The translations under genes were made by a program, and so were the position numbers. From Spirochaetota bacterium (GTDB lineage Bacteria > Spirochaetota > UBA4802 > JAFGDQ01), in the NCBI GenBank assembly GCA_016932015.1, contig JAFGDQ010000086.1, positions 1 to 64,000 on the forward strand: 64,000 bases of DNA. The letters run 5' to 3'. Positions 18,935 to 28,541 of the stretch are shown piece after piece. Numbering within the stretch: the stretch's first letter is position 1; every line of letters starts with the position of its first letter. The notes under the pieces are model-generated. The model had not been told where the DNA came from. It worked only from the letters and a program-made list of their open reading frames with translations, and ran no database searches.

Positions 18935-19735
18935 CTAAAACGCGGATTCCATTTCAGATAATGGAGGATCGTAATATACTTTATTCAAATAAAGTCCGTG
19001 TGCAGGGGCTGTCTTACCGCCGGCAGCCCTGTCTTTTTTTTCGAGAATATCCAGAACATATTCAGGCTCTCGTTTTTCTTTAAACATACCCAGTATTGTA
19101 CCTATCATTATTCTTATCATATTATGGAGAAATGCGGTACCGTTGATTGTTATTGAAATCAATTCTTCATTATTTTCAATATTGATACTGTTTATTATTC
19201 TAATATTGTTATTACCTTCGGCTGATGATTTTTTGCAGAATGATGAGAAATCATTTTCACCTATTAAATATGAGGATACTTTTTTAAGGTATTCTATATC
19301 AAGTCCATAATTTATCCACATGGCTCTGTTTACAATAAAGGGGCTTTGCTGCGGATGATTATAAATTAAGTATAAATATTCTCTTTGTGTGGCACTGTAA
19401 CGCGAGTGAAAAGAAGACGGTACTTTATATGCGTTTTTTACGGAAATATCATTATTCAATATACCGTTAATACCTGCGCATATTTTTTTTAAAGTTATAT
19501 TGCTGCTTATATCAAAATGAATTATCTGTCCAAGAGCATGAACTCCGGAATCTGTCCTCCCGGAAGCTGTGATGCGGATGTTTTCTTTTGATATTAGATA
19601 CAGGGCTTTTTCCAACTCAGCCTGGACTGTTCTTCCGCTGTTTTGAATTTGCAGTCCGTTGAATTTTGTTCCGTCATATTGCACCAATAGTGCAATTCTA
19701 TTCTTCTGTTCCTCCAATTTGCTGGTACCATTCAT
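18935..19735 (-). CDS. truA: tRNA pseudouridine(38-40) synthase TruA
   Basis: TruA makes pseudouridine at positions 38-40 of tRNA anticodon arms. The 266-aa protein has VQYDGTKFNGLQIQ, the catalytic Asp segment ITASGRTDSGVHALGQ near residue 60 and FLHNMIRIMIGTIL. The reading frame overlaps the end of the DUF2225 gene by 38 bp if it starts at ATG 19735. The only strong Shine-Dalgarno (GGAGG) lies inside this overlap, so the true start may be a rarer codon just after the DUF2225 stop; see findings. Translation is probably coupled. Confidence 0.94.
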   Translation of the reverse strand: MNGTSKLEEQKNRIALLVQYDGTKFNGLQIQNSGRTVQAELEKALYLISKENIRITASGRTDSGVHALGQIIHFDISSNITLKKICAGINGILNNDISVKNAYKVPSSFHSRYSATQREYLYLIYNHPQQSPFIVNRAMWINYGLDIEYLKKVSSYLIGENDFSSFCKKSSAEGNNNIRIINSINIENNEELISITINGTAFLHNMIRIMIGTILGMFKEKREPEYVLDILEKKDRAAGGKTAPAHGLYLNKVYYDPPLSEMESAF

Positions 19736-20591
19736 TAATCATTTCATTAATTTTATCGTATAAGTCCCTGATCATATCCATTAAATCGCCGGGTTTGGTT
19801 TTGGATGCTTTGCCGCTGCCGAATAATTTACTTAAATATCTTTTAGTTATTTCAAAATTGTTTATACGTTTATTGATATCTTTTTCGTTTATTCCGAATT
19901 TAACAGTCAATACAGCACACATATAAAGAATGCCGTCATAGCCCCAGTTTTTTTCGTAATCAGGCCCGATATGGCCGCAGCTTTCAAGATTTTCCTCGCC
20001 CGTCTGAAGTATGGATAAAGATTTATTGTAAAAAATATATGCCTTGGAATAGAAGAAATTGGAGAATTTTTTGTAGATTTTATTTGATGTTTCCTGCGCG
20101 AGATCGTTAAAAAGCCATGCTGCGCGGATTGAAGATATCGCTTTTTTCATTGTAGGTGCTGAATTTTTTCCCCTGCGGCTGTAACACTCAACTGCAAGCA
20201 GGTATGAAGCTGCTCCCAGCAATAAATCTCTGTCATTTTCAAAACTTGCGCTCCCGAAATATTTTCTGAGAGTATTCATCCTGTCTTCACTGGTTTCAGC
20301 GATCTTGTTGATTTCCTCATACGTAAGATTGTCAAAGTCTATCGGGTAGGCCGCATACAGGCATTTCGGGCATACTGATACCATATATGCCAGAGGATAA
20401 ATTTTACTGTATTTTGAGTTATCCTCGTATAACCGTCGAAGTTCATCCGTAAGCTTACCCGCGATAAGCCTGCCTCCGCCGGTAAGCATATCTTCACGCT
20501 GAAATTCATTCATACAAACAGGGCATTTTGTGAATTTTTTCTGCCTGTATGATATTTTTCGTTTTTTTGGTTTTTCGTTTAAATCTAACAA
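19698..20591 (-). CDS. DUF2225 protein with CxxC zinc-binding pairs
   Basis: The 297-aa cytoplasmic protein has two CxxC pairs: KCPVCMNEF near residue 22 and VCPKCLYAAY near residue 74, plus the helical region typical of DUF2225 proteins. These occur mainly in spirochaetes and some Firmicutes and have no defined function. The pairs suggest a zinc ribbon. It is upstream of and overlapping truA. Confidence 0.78.
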   Translation of the reverse strand: MLDLNEKPKKRKISYRQKKFTKCPVCMNEFQREDMLTGGGRLIAGKLTDELRRLYEDNSKYSKIYPLAYMVSVCPKCLYAAYPIDFDNLTYEEINKIAETSEDRMNTLRKYFGSASFENDRDLLLGAASYLLAVECYSRRGKNSAPTMKKAISSIRAAWLFNDLAQETSNKIYKKFSNFFYSKAYIFYNKSLSILQTGEENLESCGHIGPDYEKNWGYDGILYMCAVLTVKFGINEKDINKRINNFEITKRYLSKLFGSGKASKTKPGDLMDMIRDLYDKINEMINEWYQQIGGTEE

Positions 20592-20961
20592 TAGTATTTT
20601 CCTTTGACAGGTATTTTTGCCATTGAGTTAGAAGAACTAAGTTAAAAAAAATAAATTATTTGTACAGTAAAATATTTAAGATTACCCGTAATTAAGCTGT
20701 AATATTCTTTATATTGATGAGAATTATACCTATTATAACTAAAGGATGTATTTTGGTCAAATAATTTCATCTATAATGTTTCATGAATTCCGCAAACAGG
20801 AATTTTTTTATTGATAAAATTTCCGCATATTTACATCATTGACACGAATTGTTGAACTGCTATTTAAATTTTTATTTGATTATGAAAAAATTAAATTAAT
20901 CGGTAATTTTTTATATCAGTTATTATTATGTTAATTATTAAGGGTAGATTGAGGGGGACAT
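20592..20961. promoter_or_regulatory. Divergent intergenic region between DUF2225 and STAS genes
   Basis: This 370-bp AT-rich region separates two divergent genes and must hold both promoters. On the + strand TTGACA occurs at about 20839-20844 with TATTTA 17 bp downstream, a plausible sigma-70-type promoter for the STAS gene. A strong ribosome-binding site (GAGGGGG) ends the region. No hairpin of note is visible. Confidence 0.4.
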
Positions 20962-21294
20962 ATGATCAATGTTATTGATAAGGGCGATGGACTTGCAGTT
21001 TTACAAATTACCATACCTGAGGTTCTTACACTTGATGTACCGGACCTTAAAGAAAAAATTCAGCAGAAAATAATAAACAATAATATAAAAAAACTTGTTA
21101 TTGATTTAGCAGCCGTTAATACTATAACAAGTTCCGGTATAGGTATATTCCTGAATATCAATGAAAGCCTGAAATCTAATTTAAGGCTTGCCAGCCCCAG
21201 TTATGAAGTAAAGAAGGTTCTTGAATTAACCAAAGTAAGTTCTGTTGTAAAAATATTTGAAACTGTTGAGCTGGCAGCGGAAAGCTTTAACTGA
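20962..21294 (+). CDS. STAS-domain anti-sigma factor antagonist
   Basis: The 110-aa protein is a single STAS domain: LVIDLAAVNTITSSGIGIFLN contains the phosphorylatable Ser region (TSSGIG, about residue 55-60), as in SpoIIAA/RsbV-like proteins. Members bind an anti-sigma kinase when dephosphorylated and so release a sigma factor. No partner kinase or phosphatase gene is adjacent. The gene has a strong GAGGGGG ribosome-binding site. Confidence 0.88.
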   Translation: MINVIDKGDGLAVLQITIPEVLTLDVPDLKEKIQQKIINNNIKKLVIDLAAVNTITSSGIGIFLNINESLKSNLRLASPSYEVKKVLELTKVSSVVKIFETVELAAESFN

Positions 21295-21321
21295 TTTTCA
21301 AGGCTTTATCTGCCGTTTCAG

Positions 21322-21606
21322 ATGAAATTAAAAAGTGAACAGGATTATGTGTTTGATGTAACAGTCGTTCCAAAAGCTTCAAGAACGGAAATCAAACTCG
21401 ACCAGTCAAATGATATTAAAGTTTACTTAACCTCAGCTCCTGTTGACGGTAAAGCAAACGCAGAATTGCTAAAGCTGCTTTCAAAAATTTTAAAGGTTCC
21501 CAGGACTTCAATTAAGATATTAAAAGGAGACAAAGGCCGGAATAAAAAGTTAATGATCAGTAATTTTTCTGAAAAAGAATTAGTTGATAAATTAACTTCT
21601 AAATAA
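21322..21606 (+). CDS. YggU/DUF167 family protein
   Basis: The 94-aa protein matches the YggU family: VTVVPKASRTEI near the N-terminus, the signature LTSAPVDGKANAELLKLLSK in the centre and ILKGDKGRNKKLMI. The family is widespread and structurally known, but its function is not established. It lies 27 bp after the STAS gene and 24 bp before the MnmC-like gene, so three genes may be co-transcribed. Confidence 0.9.
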   Translation: MKLKSEQDYVFDVTVVPKASRTEIKLDQSNDIKVYLTSAPVDGKANAELLKLLSKILKVPRTSIKILKGDKGRNKKLMISNFSEKELVDKLTSK

Positions 21607-21630
21607 TCGTTTTTCCTTCTCATAATAAAT

Positions 21631-22452
21631 ATGCCTGTTAAAAATTACCGTTTAATCCCGACTGAAGACGGGACCTCCTCCCTGTATTCTGATGAATATT
21701 CGCAGGCAATGCATACTGTTTCAGGGGCATATGAAGAAGCTCTTAAAAAACATGTAATTCCTTCTAAAATACTGGATCTGGAAAGTGATGAAATTCGTGT
21801 TCTCGATTTGGGTTTCGGGCTCGGATACAATATGCTTGCACTGATTTGTGAATTTTTACGGAAAGATAAAGGCCGGAAGTTAAATATTATCTCTTTCGAA
21901 AAAGATTTCTCCTATATTCCATTGTTAAATGAAATCAGTTTTGACGACAGGAGACAATGTGTATATGATAATATTCTAAAAGCTGTTGATAAAGGTTCAT
22001 TTGAATTTAACAATTATAAAATTGAGATAATTAAAGGGGACGCGAGAGATTCGATCAGGAAATTTAAAGACAGTTCTCTTGATGCTGTTTTTCATGATCC
22101 TTACAGCCCCGCTCAAAATCCTGAATTATGGACAGTCGATTTTTTTAAAGAAGTTAACAGAGCGATGAAACAGCTTGCAATCCTTACTACCTATTCAAGC
22201 GCAATGCAGATACGAATGGCTTTAATAGAAGCTGGTTTTATTGTGGGAAAAGGCCCGTCAGTTGGAATGAAAAGGGAAGGTACTCTTGCCTGCAAATCCG
22301 GACAAATGCAAGGTTTGTCAGAGGATGAAAAGATGGAGCTGGTTTCAGATTATAAATCCGTCCCGTATAGAGACGAGTCACTTCAAAATTCGAGGGATGC
22401 AATTCTGGATCAAAGAAAAAACAGTATAAGGGAAATCAGGAAAAGGATTTAA
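21631..22452 (+). CDS. MnmC-like tRNA wobble-uridine methyltransferase
   Basis: The 273-aa protein resembles the N-terminal methyltransferase (DUF752) half of MnmC, which methylates aminomethyl-2-thiouridine at tRNA position 34. Landmarks are SLYSDEYSQAMHTVSGAYEEA, VLDLGFGLGYNMLAL (SAM loop), IIKGDARDSIRKF and VFHDPYSPAQNPELW. There is no FAD oxidase half, so it is the stand-alone version. Its end overlaps by 4 bp the end of the convergent gene that follows. Confidence 0.85.
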   Translation: MPVKNYRLIPTEDGTSSLYSDEYSQAMHTVSGAYEEALKKHVIPSKILDLESDEIRVLDLGFGLGYNMLALICEFLRKDKGRKLNIISFEKDFSYIPLLNEISFDDRRQCVYDNILKAVDKGSFEFNNYKIEIIKGDARDSIRKFKDSSLDAVFHDPYSPAQNPELWTVDFFKEVNRAMKQLAILTTYSSAMQIRMALIEAGFIVGKGPSVGMKREGTLACKSGQMQGLSEDEKMELVSDYKSVPYRDESLQNSRDAILDQRKNSIREIRKRI

Positions 22453-24281
22453 ACCAGGTCATCAAGCTCATCCAGGATTGAGCTGTTGTTTCCGGAATTA
22501 TTTTTTCCTTTATCCGCTTCCTGAGTAATTTTTTTCCCGCTGCGGATACTTTTCTCCAGGAACTTCTTCTTTTCTTCCTTAAACTCCATGTTTCCGTATA
22601 AATCACCTTCTGATTCCAGCCTGTAAATAAAGGCCATGGAAAAGTCATAAGTTCTGCTGATTATGTCCTTTATCTTTTTATTGTTCAGTTTCTTGTTACC
22701 TTCAATTTCCATGTCAAAGACAACTATATCCTCAGGGTTAACGATTATTTCTTTCGTGGTGTTCATATCTGTAATCAGTTTGTTTAATTCCTTACACAAA
22801 TTTTCAAAAAAAGATTTAACATACATTCTTGTATTGATACCGGTTTGAATTCTTTCCTCTTCCAGGGCTTTGAGCCTGTTTGAATATTCTATGAACTGAG
22901 TATTGCTGATAGGCTTTTCCTGTTTCAGTTTTTCATATGCAGAGACTGTTTCCGCGTAATCGTTTAATCTGTTTTTACATTTTGTGACATCATTGTATAT
23001 ATTGATGAATTTGTTTTTATAATCTACTTTATCTCCTGATTGGGAAAAGATGTTGTATTTTATTTTATTGGTAGTTAAAAGGAAGGAATATTCCCTGTCG
23101 AATTCATCAAATAACAGGCTTGTTATGTATACTTTATCATTAAGGTTTTCACGGGGAAATTTATTGCTGCTGATACATATTTTACTGAGCTTATCTATAT
23201 CGATATTGTACATGACGTTGAGGCCCTTTTTTATTGATTCAGAAACAGCCTCCGTGATGTCCTTCTGTTCATTATTTTTATCTTCTTCATCTGATATATC
23301 TTCATAATACGGAAAATCGAATTGCCTGCTTTCATCTTTCCTTCTTTTTCCCGGAATATCTTCCAGGGATATCTCAATGCTGTTTTCAAGATCTCTTTCG
23401 GTTAGAAATATTCTTCCTTCATAATAGCACATTAACCAGTATAAGCGGGGATACAGTTTATCAAAGATTAAATAAATATCGTTTTTGAATTTCTTTTTAT
23501 TTCTGGAAATAGAAATATTTTTTTTATTATTTGTCCGGGCATATATATTATTTGCTTTTTCAAGAGCACTAAAAATATGACTCTTGTATGGAAAAAGCGG
23601 ATATATTTTTCTGAAAAGTTTTGTTAATGAATCTTTTAACTCAATTGCAGGCTGCTGTATGTCCGGGAAATTATAATAGTGTTCAAGAATTTCGTTTATA
23701 AGGCCTCTATCGAAAATTTTTGATAGAAGTTCCAGCAGCTCAAAATAAACCGGATGCATCTTGTCAAGCTGGTCTGTTATCTTTTTGCCAATTCTGATGT
23801 TATTTTTAAAAAAATCTGTAAAGATCCGCTGAAAAGAAAAAAGTGAAGATTTATATTCGCTGTCAATGCTGTTTAAGAATTTTGGATTTAAAAAAGTACC
23901 TGTAAAATCAGTAATTTTAAGAAAAAATAGTCTGAAACGTATTCTAATCCTTTGAAATAATAGCCGTATTTTGCTTACTTCATATGAAACATAAACTGCA
24001 GAAGTATCTGAAGCTTTAATCTCTTTTTGGCCGTAGCCGTTTTTTCTTTCTGATTTATTTAAGGTATCGTTTTTCCCGGCTTTTGAAAGGTTCTTATAAT
24101 TTTCAAGATGTTTCTTATATCTTCTTTGAAGATCTCTGTCAAAATCCTGCAGACCGCGTTTTTCTTTTTCTTTTATTACTTCGCCGCCGGCTTCAACAAA
24201 ATCATTAAATAATTTTTTCCGTTCAAATTCATCGATTTCAGACAGGCCGATATTTTTTTTTGTTTTTTCTATGCTCTTCAT
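22449..24281 (-). CDS. Large charged protein of unknown function
   Basis: I do not recognise this 610-aa protein. It is very rich in Lys, Glu, Asp, Asn and aromatic residues, has no signal peptide and no convincing membrane segments, and contains likely helical/coiled regions (about 1-70, 470-520 and 570-600). A charged, acidic low-complexity stretch (EDISDEEDKNNEQ) lies near residue 325. Proteins of this kind, long and helical with an unknown role, occur in spirochaetes; I could not confirm a family. The gene is convergent with the MnmC-like gene and its ATG is followed by an uninterrupted frame, so it is probably real. Confidence 0.7.
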   Translation of the reverse strand: MKSIEKTKKNIGLSEIDEFERKKLFNDFVEAGGEVIKEKEKRGLQDFDRDLQRRYKKHLENYKNLSKAGKNDTLNKSERKNGYGQKEIKASDTSAVYVSYEVSKIRLLFQRIRIRFRLFFLKITDFTGTFLNPKFLNSIDSEYKSSLFSFQRIFTDFFKNNIRIGKKITDQLDKMHPVYFELLELLSKIFDRGLINEILEHYYNFPDIQQPAIELKDSLTKLFRKIYPLFPYKSHIFSALEKANNIYARTNNKKNISISRNKKKFKNDIYLIFDKLYPRLYWLMCYYEGRIFLTERDLENSIEISLEDIPGKRRKDESRQFDFPYYEDISDEEDKNNEQKDITEAVSESIKKGLNVMYNIDIDKLSKICISSNKFPRENLNDKVYITSLLFDEFDREYSFLLTTNKIKYNIFSQSGDKVDYKNKFINIYNDVTKCKNRLNDYAETVSAYEKLKQEKPISNTQFIEYSNRLKALEEERIQTGINTRMYVKSFFENLCKELNKLITDMNTTKEIIVNPEDIVVFDMEIEGNKKLNNKKIKDIISRTYDFSMAFIYRLESEGDLYGNMEFKEEKKKFLEKSIRSGKKITQEADKGKNNSGNNSSILDELDDLV

Positions 24282-24676
24282 GAGTTTACCCGGGAAATAA
24301 ATATAAAATATTAGTTTTAATTTAATATTGTTTGTCGGTTACTAAAGGTGTAGATAGTGAAGGGACATTCCTGTAATAAAGAATCAATTTTTAATATTTA
24401 ACGGCAGTTATCAAAATATTTCTTATTGTTGGAATTTTTGCCTTCTTAAAAAAATAAGACTATTTTTTAATTTGTCAATTATAAAAATATTTTAATTTTT
24501 AATTTCAATTATTCCAATGCATATGCTATCCCTGCAAAGCAGTTTTCATACATAATATCTATAACAGCTGAATAGTTATTATTTATGATTAAATTTAAAA
24601 TAACTGACAAAGTTATTGAAAATAAATTTATTATCATTAAAAATAAAAAATTATTATAATATCTTAAGGAAAAAGT
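24282..24676. other. AT-rich divergent intergenic region
   Basis: This 395-bp gap separates the divergent 610-aa gene and the YjbQ gene. It is extremely AT-rich (runs of A and T) and must include both promoters, but I cannot pick a confident -35/-10 pair. AAGGAAAAAGT directly before 24677 is the ribosome-binding site of the YjbQ gene. I see no repeat or RNA structure. Confidence 0.4.
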
Positions 24677-25066
24677 ATGAAAAAAATATCTGTAAAAACA
24701 GGATATAAAGAGGAAGTAATCGATGTTACCAGAGAGGTCTTGAGGGCTGTTTACGAATCAAAAATAGAAAACGGGATTTGCTGTATTTATACTCCTCATA
24801 CTACAGCAGCTATTACAATAAATGAAAATGCAGATCCGGATGTGAAAAGTGACATTTTAAAAGGTCTGTTGCACCTTGGGTTTGAAAAAATGCGGTTTGA
24901 TCACACTGAAGGAAACTCACCGGCTCATTTAAAGTCGAGTATAATCGGATGTTCTGAGAATGTAATTATTGAAAACAATGAACTTTGCCTTGGTACGTGG
25001 CAGGGAATTTATTTCTGTGAATTTGACGGCCCCAGAAACAGAAATATTTATGTAAAGGTTATATAA
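24677..25066 (+). CDS. YjbQ/UPF0047 family protein
   Basis: The 129-aa protein is a full-length YjbQ family member: CIYTPHTTAAITINENADP, FDHTEGNSPAHLKSSIIG, and the C-terminal LGTWQGIYFCEFDGPRN. Conserved His, Glu and Asn residues line a pocket in known structures. Some members have weak thiamine-phosphate synthase activity, but the physiological role is unsettled. It precedes the large HEAT protein gene by about 120 bp on the same strand. Confidence 0.92.
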   Translation: MKKISVKTGYKEEVIDVTREVLRAVYESKIENGICCIYTPHTTAAITINENADPDVKSDILKGLLHLGFEKMRFDHTEGNSPAHLKSSIIGCSENVIIENNELCLGTWQGIYFCEFDGPRNRNIYVKVI

Positions 25067-25183
25067 CAATCATAATACACTATTGCGTCTAAAATTATTT
25101 AGTTAAAAGGTTTACCCGGAAAATTACCGATTTATACTAATATAATGTGACAAATTTAATCTTCATAATTGTCGGGAGTCTTT

Positions 25184-28100
25184 ATGGCAGATCAATTACA
25201 ATCTCTTAAACTTGATATAAGCAAGCATGCTTCGCTTGATACATATGAAAGAGTAGCGTTTCATAAAATACTGGGGATTCTGAAAACTGAAAGCGGTATG
25301 CAGGTATTGCTCAGGGAGCTTCCCGGGGATCCGCTAGTAAGAGAAAGTGCAATTTCAATATTGAAGGATTTTGATTACATTGAAGTTCAGAATGCTTTTC
25401 TTCCTCTTCTTAACAATAAGATCACAAATAAGGAGAAAGGTTATATTCTCGATTATTTTGAGAAATATGGAACAGCTGATGTTATTGAACCGGTGATTGA
25501 TTTTATTGAAAATAATAAAGCTGATCCGGAATTGCCATCAGTTCTTCCAAAAGCATTTAAGGTTTTAAGCTCTGTGGGTGAAGAATCCGATATCGTAAAT
25601 ATTTATCTCCGGAATCTTGCTTCCGATCCTGCAAACAATACCTCTTTAAGGTCTCTTGCCATAGTAGCGTTGTCGGTATTTGTTGATATTGTTAACCCTG
25701 ATCAGAATGAGGGAAAGTCATTTCTTGAAGACATCCTGAAAGAGGATACAGGGGAAATTGTTGAGTCTGCATACAACTCCCTGTCTCTGCTGAATGACCG
25801 TATTATAGAAAAAATCCAGAAGAACAAAAAGGATGAAGAGGAACTGTTCACATATTCACCGGAACAGCAGGACAGGGCCATGCTTGATATTCGTGTACTT
25901 ATCGGGAAAATGACTCCGCGTTTTGATACATATTCCAACCGTGTTAAAATTTCTCTCATTAATGCAATGATATCCAGCAATCACAGAGAATTACTTATTT
26001 ATTTAATGAAAGCTTTATCTTTAAATGACTGGGAACTCATTGATATGACTTTAAATCTGCTGGTTATAAATGCCCATAAACTTGTAGATCCTGATAAGCT
26101 TTTCAGGAATTTAATTTCCTTATCCATGGAAAGTCCGAAAGGCAACAAGATTATTGTTGAAATATTTATCCGGTTTTTCAGCAGCATGAAAGAGACAAGA
26201 AGAAATGTTTTATTCCGGGATAAGATGTATAATTATATTGTTGTTACTCTGGAAACATATTTTGAAACATATAGAAAAGAGTTTATGGTTGCCGAGGTAA
26301 TGGAGAAAAATTTTCCTGAGAATGTTCAGAAAATTAGACAATTTATTCTTAAAAAATTTACTTCCTCATATAAAAAGAAACTGCTCGGTTTCCTCAGGTC
26401 AAATGATTTCTCTATGCTGGATAATATTCTTACAGACATATCCGGGTTTATTCCGTTTGTTCACGAAAAGGAGGAAGATGAATTATACTGCCTGCTTGAA
26501 TCTCTTTATGAGAAAGATTTCAAGTCACGCGAAATATCTGCGGCGCGTATTGAGGATCTTGATTTTGAAAAAAGATATATCAAGGAAAGGATTGTCAGAT
26601 TATGCAGCATAATAGGTCATTTAAAAATTGAAAATGCTGCGAGCCAGCTTGTTATTATATATAATTATTTAAAAAAATATACAGATTCGGAAATAATGGA
26701 CGCGGTATCATATGCTCTGTCAATGCTGAATTATTCGTATATGCTGGGAGAGCTAGAGGTTCTTCTGTCCACCGGCGATGTAGCCGAGCAGCATAAAGCT
26801 GTTGAATACCTGTCATTATTTTCAGATCAAAGATCCATAAATATTATTCTTGATTATCTGAAACAGAACCAGGCGAATGACTCTGATGTTGTCACGCGTC
26901 TCTTGCTTTCATTGCTAAGGCAGGATCTTTTCGGAAATATTACTGCAGATGCCATCCTAAAAGAAATAATTAAACAGAATCCTAATCATAGAATTAAGAG
27001 TCTTGCTATTCTGTCTTTGGGAAGATGCGGACGCGAACCGGATATTATGTTCCTTGATGAACAGTTTAAAATTTTAAAAAATAATAATCCCAAGGAAGCA
27101 ATAGTTCAGGCAATGGAATATATTAGTGACCATGCTCTGGATATTAATCTCAGGCCTTTAAAAAAGTTTCTGCTGGAATATGTTAAAGATCCCGGAATTA
27201 AGGTCAGAATTTATTCGTGTTATCTTCTCCTGAAGTACGGCAGTATAAATGCTCTTAAAAATATTATGGATATGATGAAAATAAAGAATAAGGATATTCA
27301 AAGAGAAATAATTTCTTTGTTTTCCAATCTTAAGTCTGTTGATTTCGCTTATTTCTGTATTTCTTTGCTGAAAGATGAATATGCTATAGCCGGGGATATT
27401 ATTTCTCTGCTAAGTCTTCTCCCTGTAGAAGAATTGAAAGAAATTGATCATTTTATTGTTAATATTTTCAAGAAACTGGAATTTGCCGGCATAAAAAAAA
27501 CAACACCAACCGGTGAGATACAGTACAATAACAATGAATTCCCTGCAGTTGAAAAAATTTTGTTAAATATTCAGATAACTAACTTTCAGAAAAAAGTTGC
27601 TGATTTGAGTATAATCGAAATAATACTTTTATATCAGCAGATCAATGACTTAATAATTTCTGAAATCGTAAATAACAAGGGCATGCTGAGTAAGATTGCC
27701 AACGGCACTATTCTGGCATATTTCGACAATCCGGTTGATGCGGCAAACACCACATTGAGTATAAATAATAATTTTATTAAATATAATACTGTAAGGCTTC
27801 CTGAAGACAGAATTACGCTTTATATTTTTGCTTTTAATGAAAAGATAAGAATTATTAATGAGGAAATAATAAATCTTGATATATCAAAAACAGAATATAA
27901 AGATTATATTTCTATCGGAGACAGAGTTATCATGGATGACAGTATAATTCATTCTGTCGGCCCGGGTTATTCATTCGAGCCTTTACCGAATCTGGATTTT
28001 GCCAGATCAACATTTAAAGATAATCTTTACGAATTATTGACTCCGGTCAATTTCAAAACTGTTGCAGACAGAATACTTGAAGATATAAAAAGTGAAATTG

Positions 28101-28369
28101 ATACTAAGAGAATAAAGGAGATTGAACTTGAAAAAGAAGTCCGGGAACAGAAGCAGAGAACCAAATCGACTACTGCAATAGCCTATGCTCAGGCGCTCGA
28201 TGACCTTGGCAGAACTTTAAAAGATGATTTGGCAAATATAAATAAATACATACAAAAAAGAACTACAGATCGAGAACTGATCTCAAATGTCGATAAAATG
28301 CTTTCCAATGTATATAAAAGATATTTTGTTGAAAAATCAAAAATATTTTCGGAAATAGAATCTGAATAG
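25184..28369 (+). CDS. Giant HEAT-repeat protein with degenerate nucleotidyl-cyclase-like domain
   Basis: The 1061-aa protein starts at ATG 25184 (GGGAG 6 bases upstream; an in-frame TTG at 25169 is less likely). Most of the chain is alpha-helical HEAT-like repeats (about 10-780), with typical units such as VRESAISILKDFD and IKVRIYSCYLLLKYG. Residues about 825-960 resemble a class III cyclase fold: SKIANGTILAYFDNPVDAAN corresponds to the second metal-binding segment but lacks the Asp, and YISIGDRVIMDDSIIHSVG resembles the later VN-RI/GEI segment. A C-terminal coiled region (about 980-1061) follows. There is no signal peptide. A scaffold with a non-catalytic cyclase-like domain is inferred; the exact role is unknown. 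Confidence 0.75.
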   Translation: MADQLQSLKLDISKHASLDTYERVAFHKILGILKTESGMQVLLRELPGDPLVRESAISILKDFDYIEVQNAFLPLLNNKITNKEKGYILDYFEKYGTADVIEPVIDFIENNKADPELPSVLPKAFKVLSSVGEESDIVNIYLRNLASDPANNTSLRSLAIVALSVFVDIVNPDQNEGKSFLEDILKEDTGEIVESAYNSLSLLNDRIIEKIQKNKKDEEELFTYSPEQQDRAMLDIRVLIGKMTPRFDTYSNRVKISLINAMISSNHRELLIYLMKALSLNDWELIDMTLNLLVINAHKLVDPDKLFRNLISLSMESPKGNKIIVEIFIRFFSSMKETRRNVLFRDKMYNYIVVTLETYFETYRKEFMVAEVMEKNFPENVQKIRQFILKKFTSSYKKKLLGFLRSNDFSMLDNILTDISGFIPFVHEKEEDELYCLLESLYEKDFKSREISAARIEDLDFEKRYIKERIVRLCSIIGHLKIENAASQLVIIYNYLKKYTDSEIMDAVSYALSMLNYSYMLGELEVLLSTGDVAEQHKAVEYLSLFSDQRSINIILDYLKQNQANDSDVVTRLLLSLLRQDLFGNITADAILKEIIKQNPNHRIKSLAILSLGRCGREPDIMFLDEQFKILKNNNPKEAIVQAMEYISDHALDINLRPLKKFLLEYVKDPGIKVRIYSCYLLLKYGSINALKNIMDMMKIKNKDIQREIISLFSNLKSVDFAYFCISLLKDEYAIAGDIISLLSLLPVEELKEIDHFIVNIFKKLEFAGIKKTTPTGEIQYNNNEFPAVEKILLNIQITNFQKKVADLSIIEIILLYQQINDLIISEIVNNKGMLSKIANGTILAYFDNPVDAANTTLSINNNFIKYNTVRLPEDRITLYIFAFNEKIRIINEEIINLDISKTEYKDYISIGDRVIMDDSIIHSVGPGYSFEPLPNLDFARSTFKDNLYELLTPVNFKTVADRILEDIKSEIDTKRIKEIELEKEVREQKQRTKSTTAIAYAQALDDLGRTLKDDLANINKYIQKRTTDRELISNVDKMLSNVYKRYFVEKSKIFSEIESE

Positions 28370-28541
28370 AAAAAAAGTGTAAGTGTTGTTCTGGAGCTGG
28401 TGTTAAGTTAGACATATTAAGTAATAATATTTTTAAGTTCGATGTAAGTTCCGCATTTGTTTATGAAACAGAGAAATATGAAACAGAAATATTTGACGGA
28501 TTACCGGATCTTAAGCAGATCAAGGATTAAATTCATAGTAT

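Noticed and set aside
19312-19320. Single TTATCCACA DnaA box
   Set aside because: Isolated and inside truA coding sequence; expected by chance.
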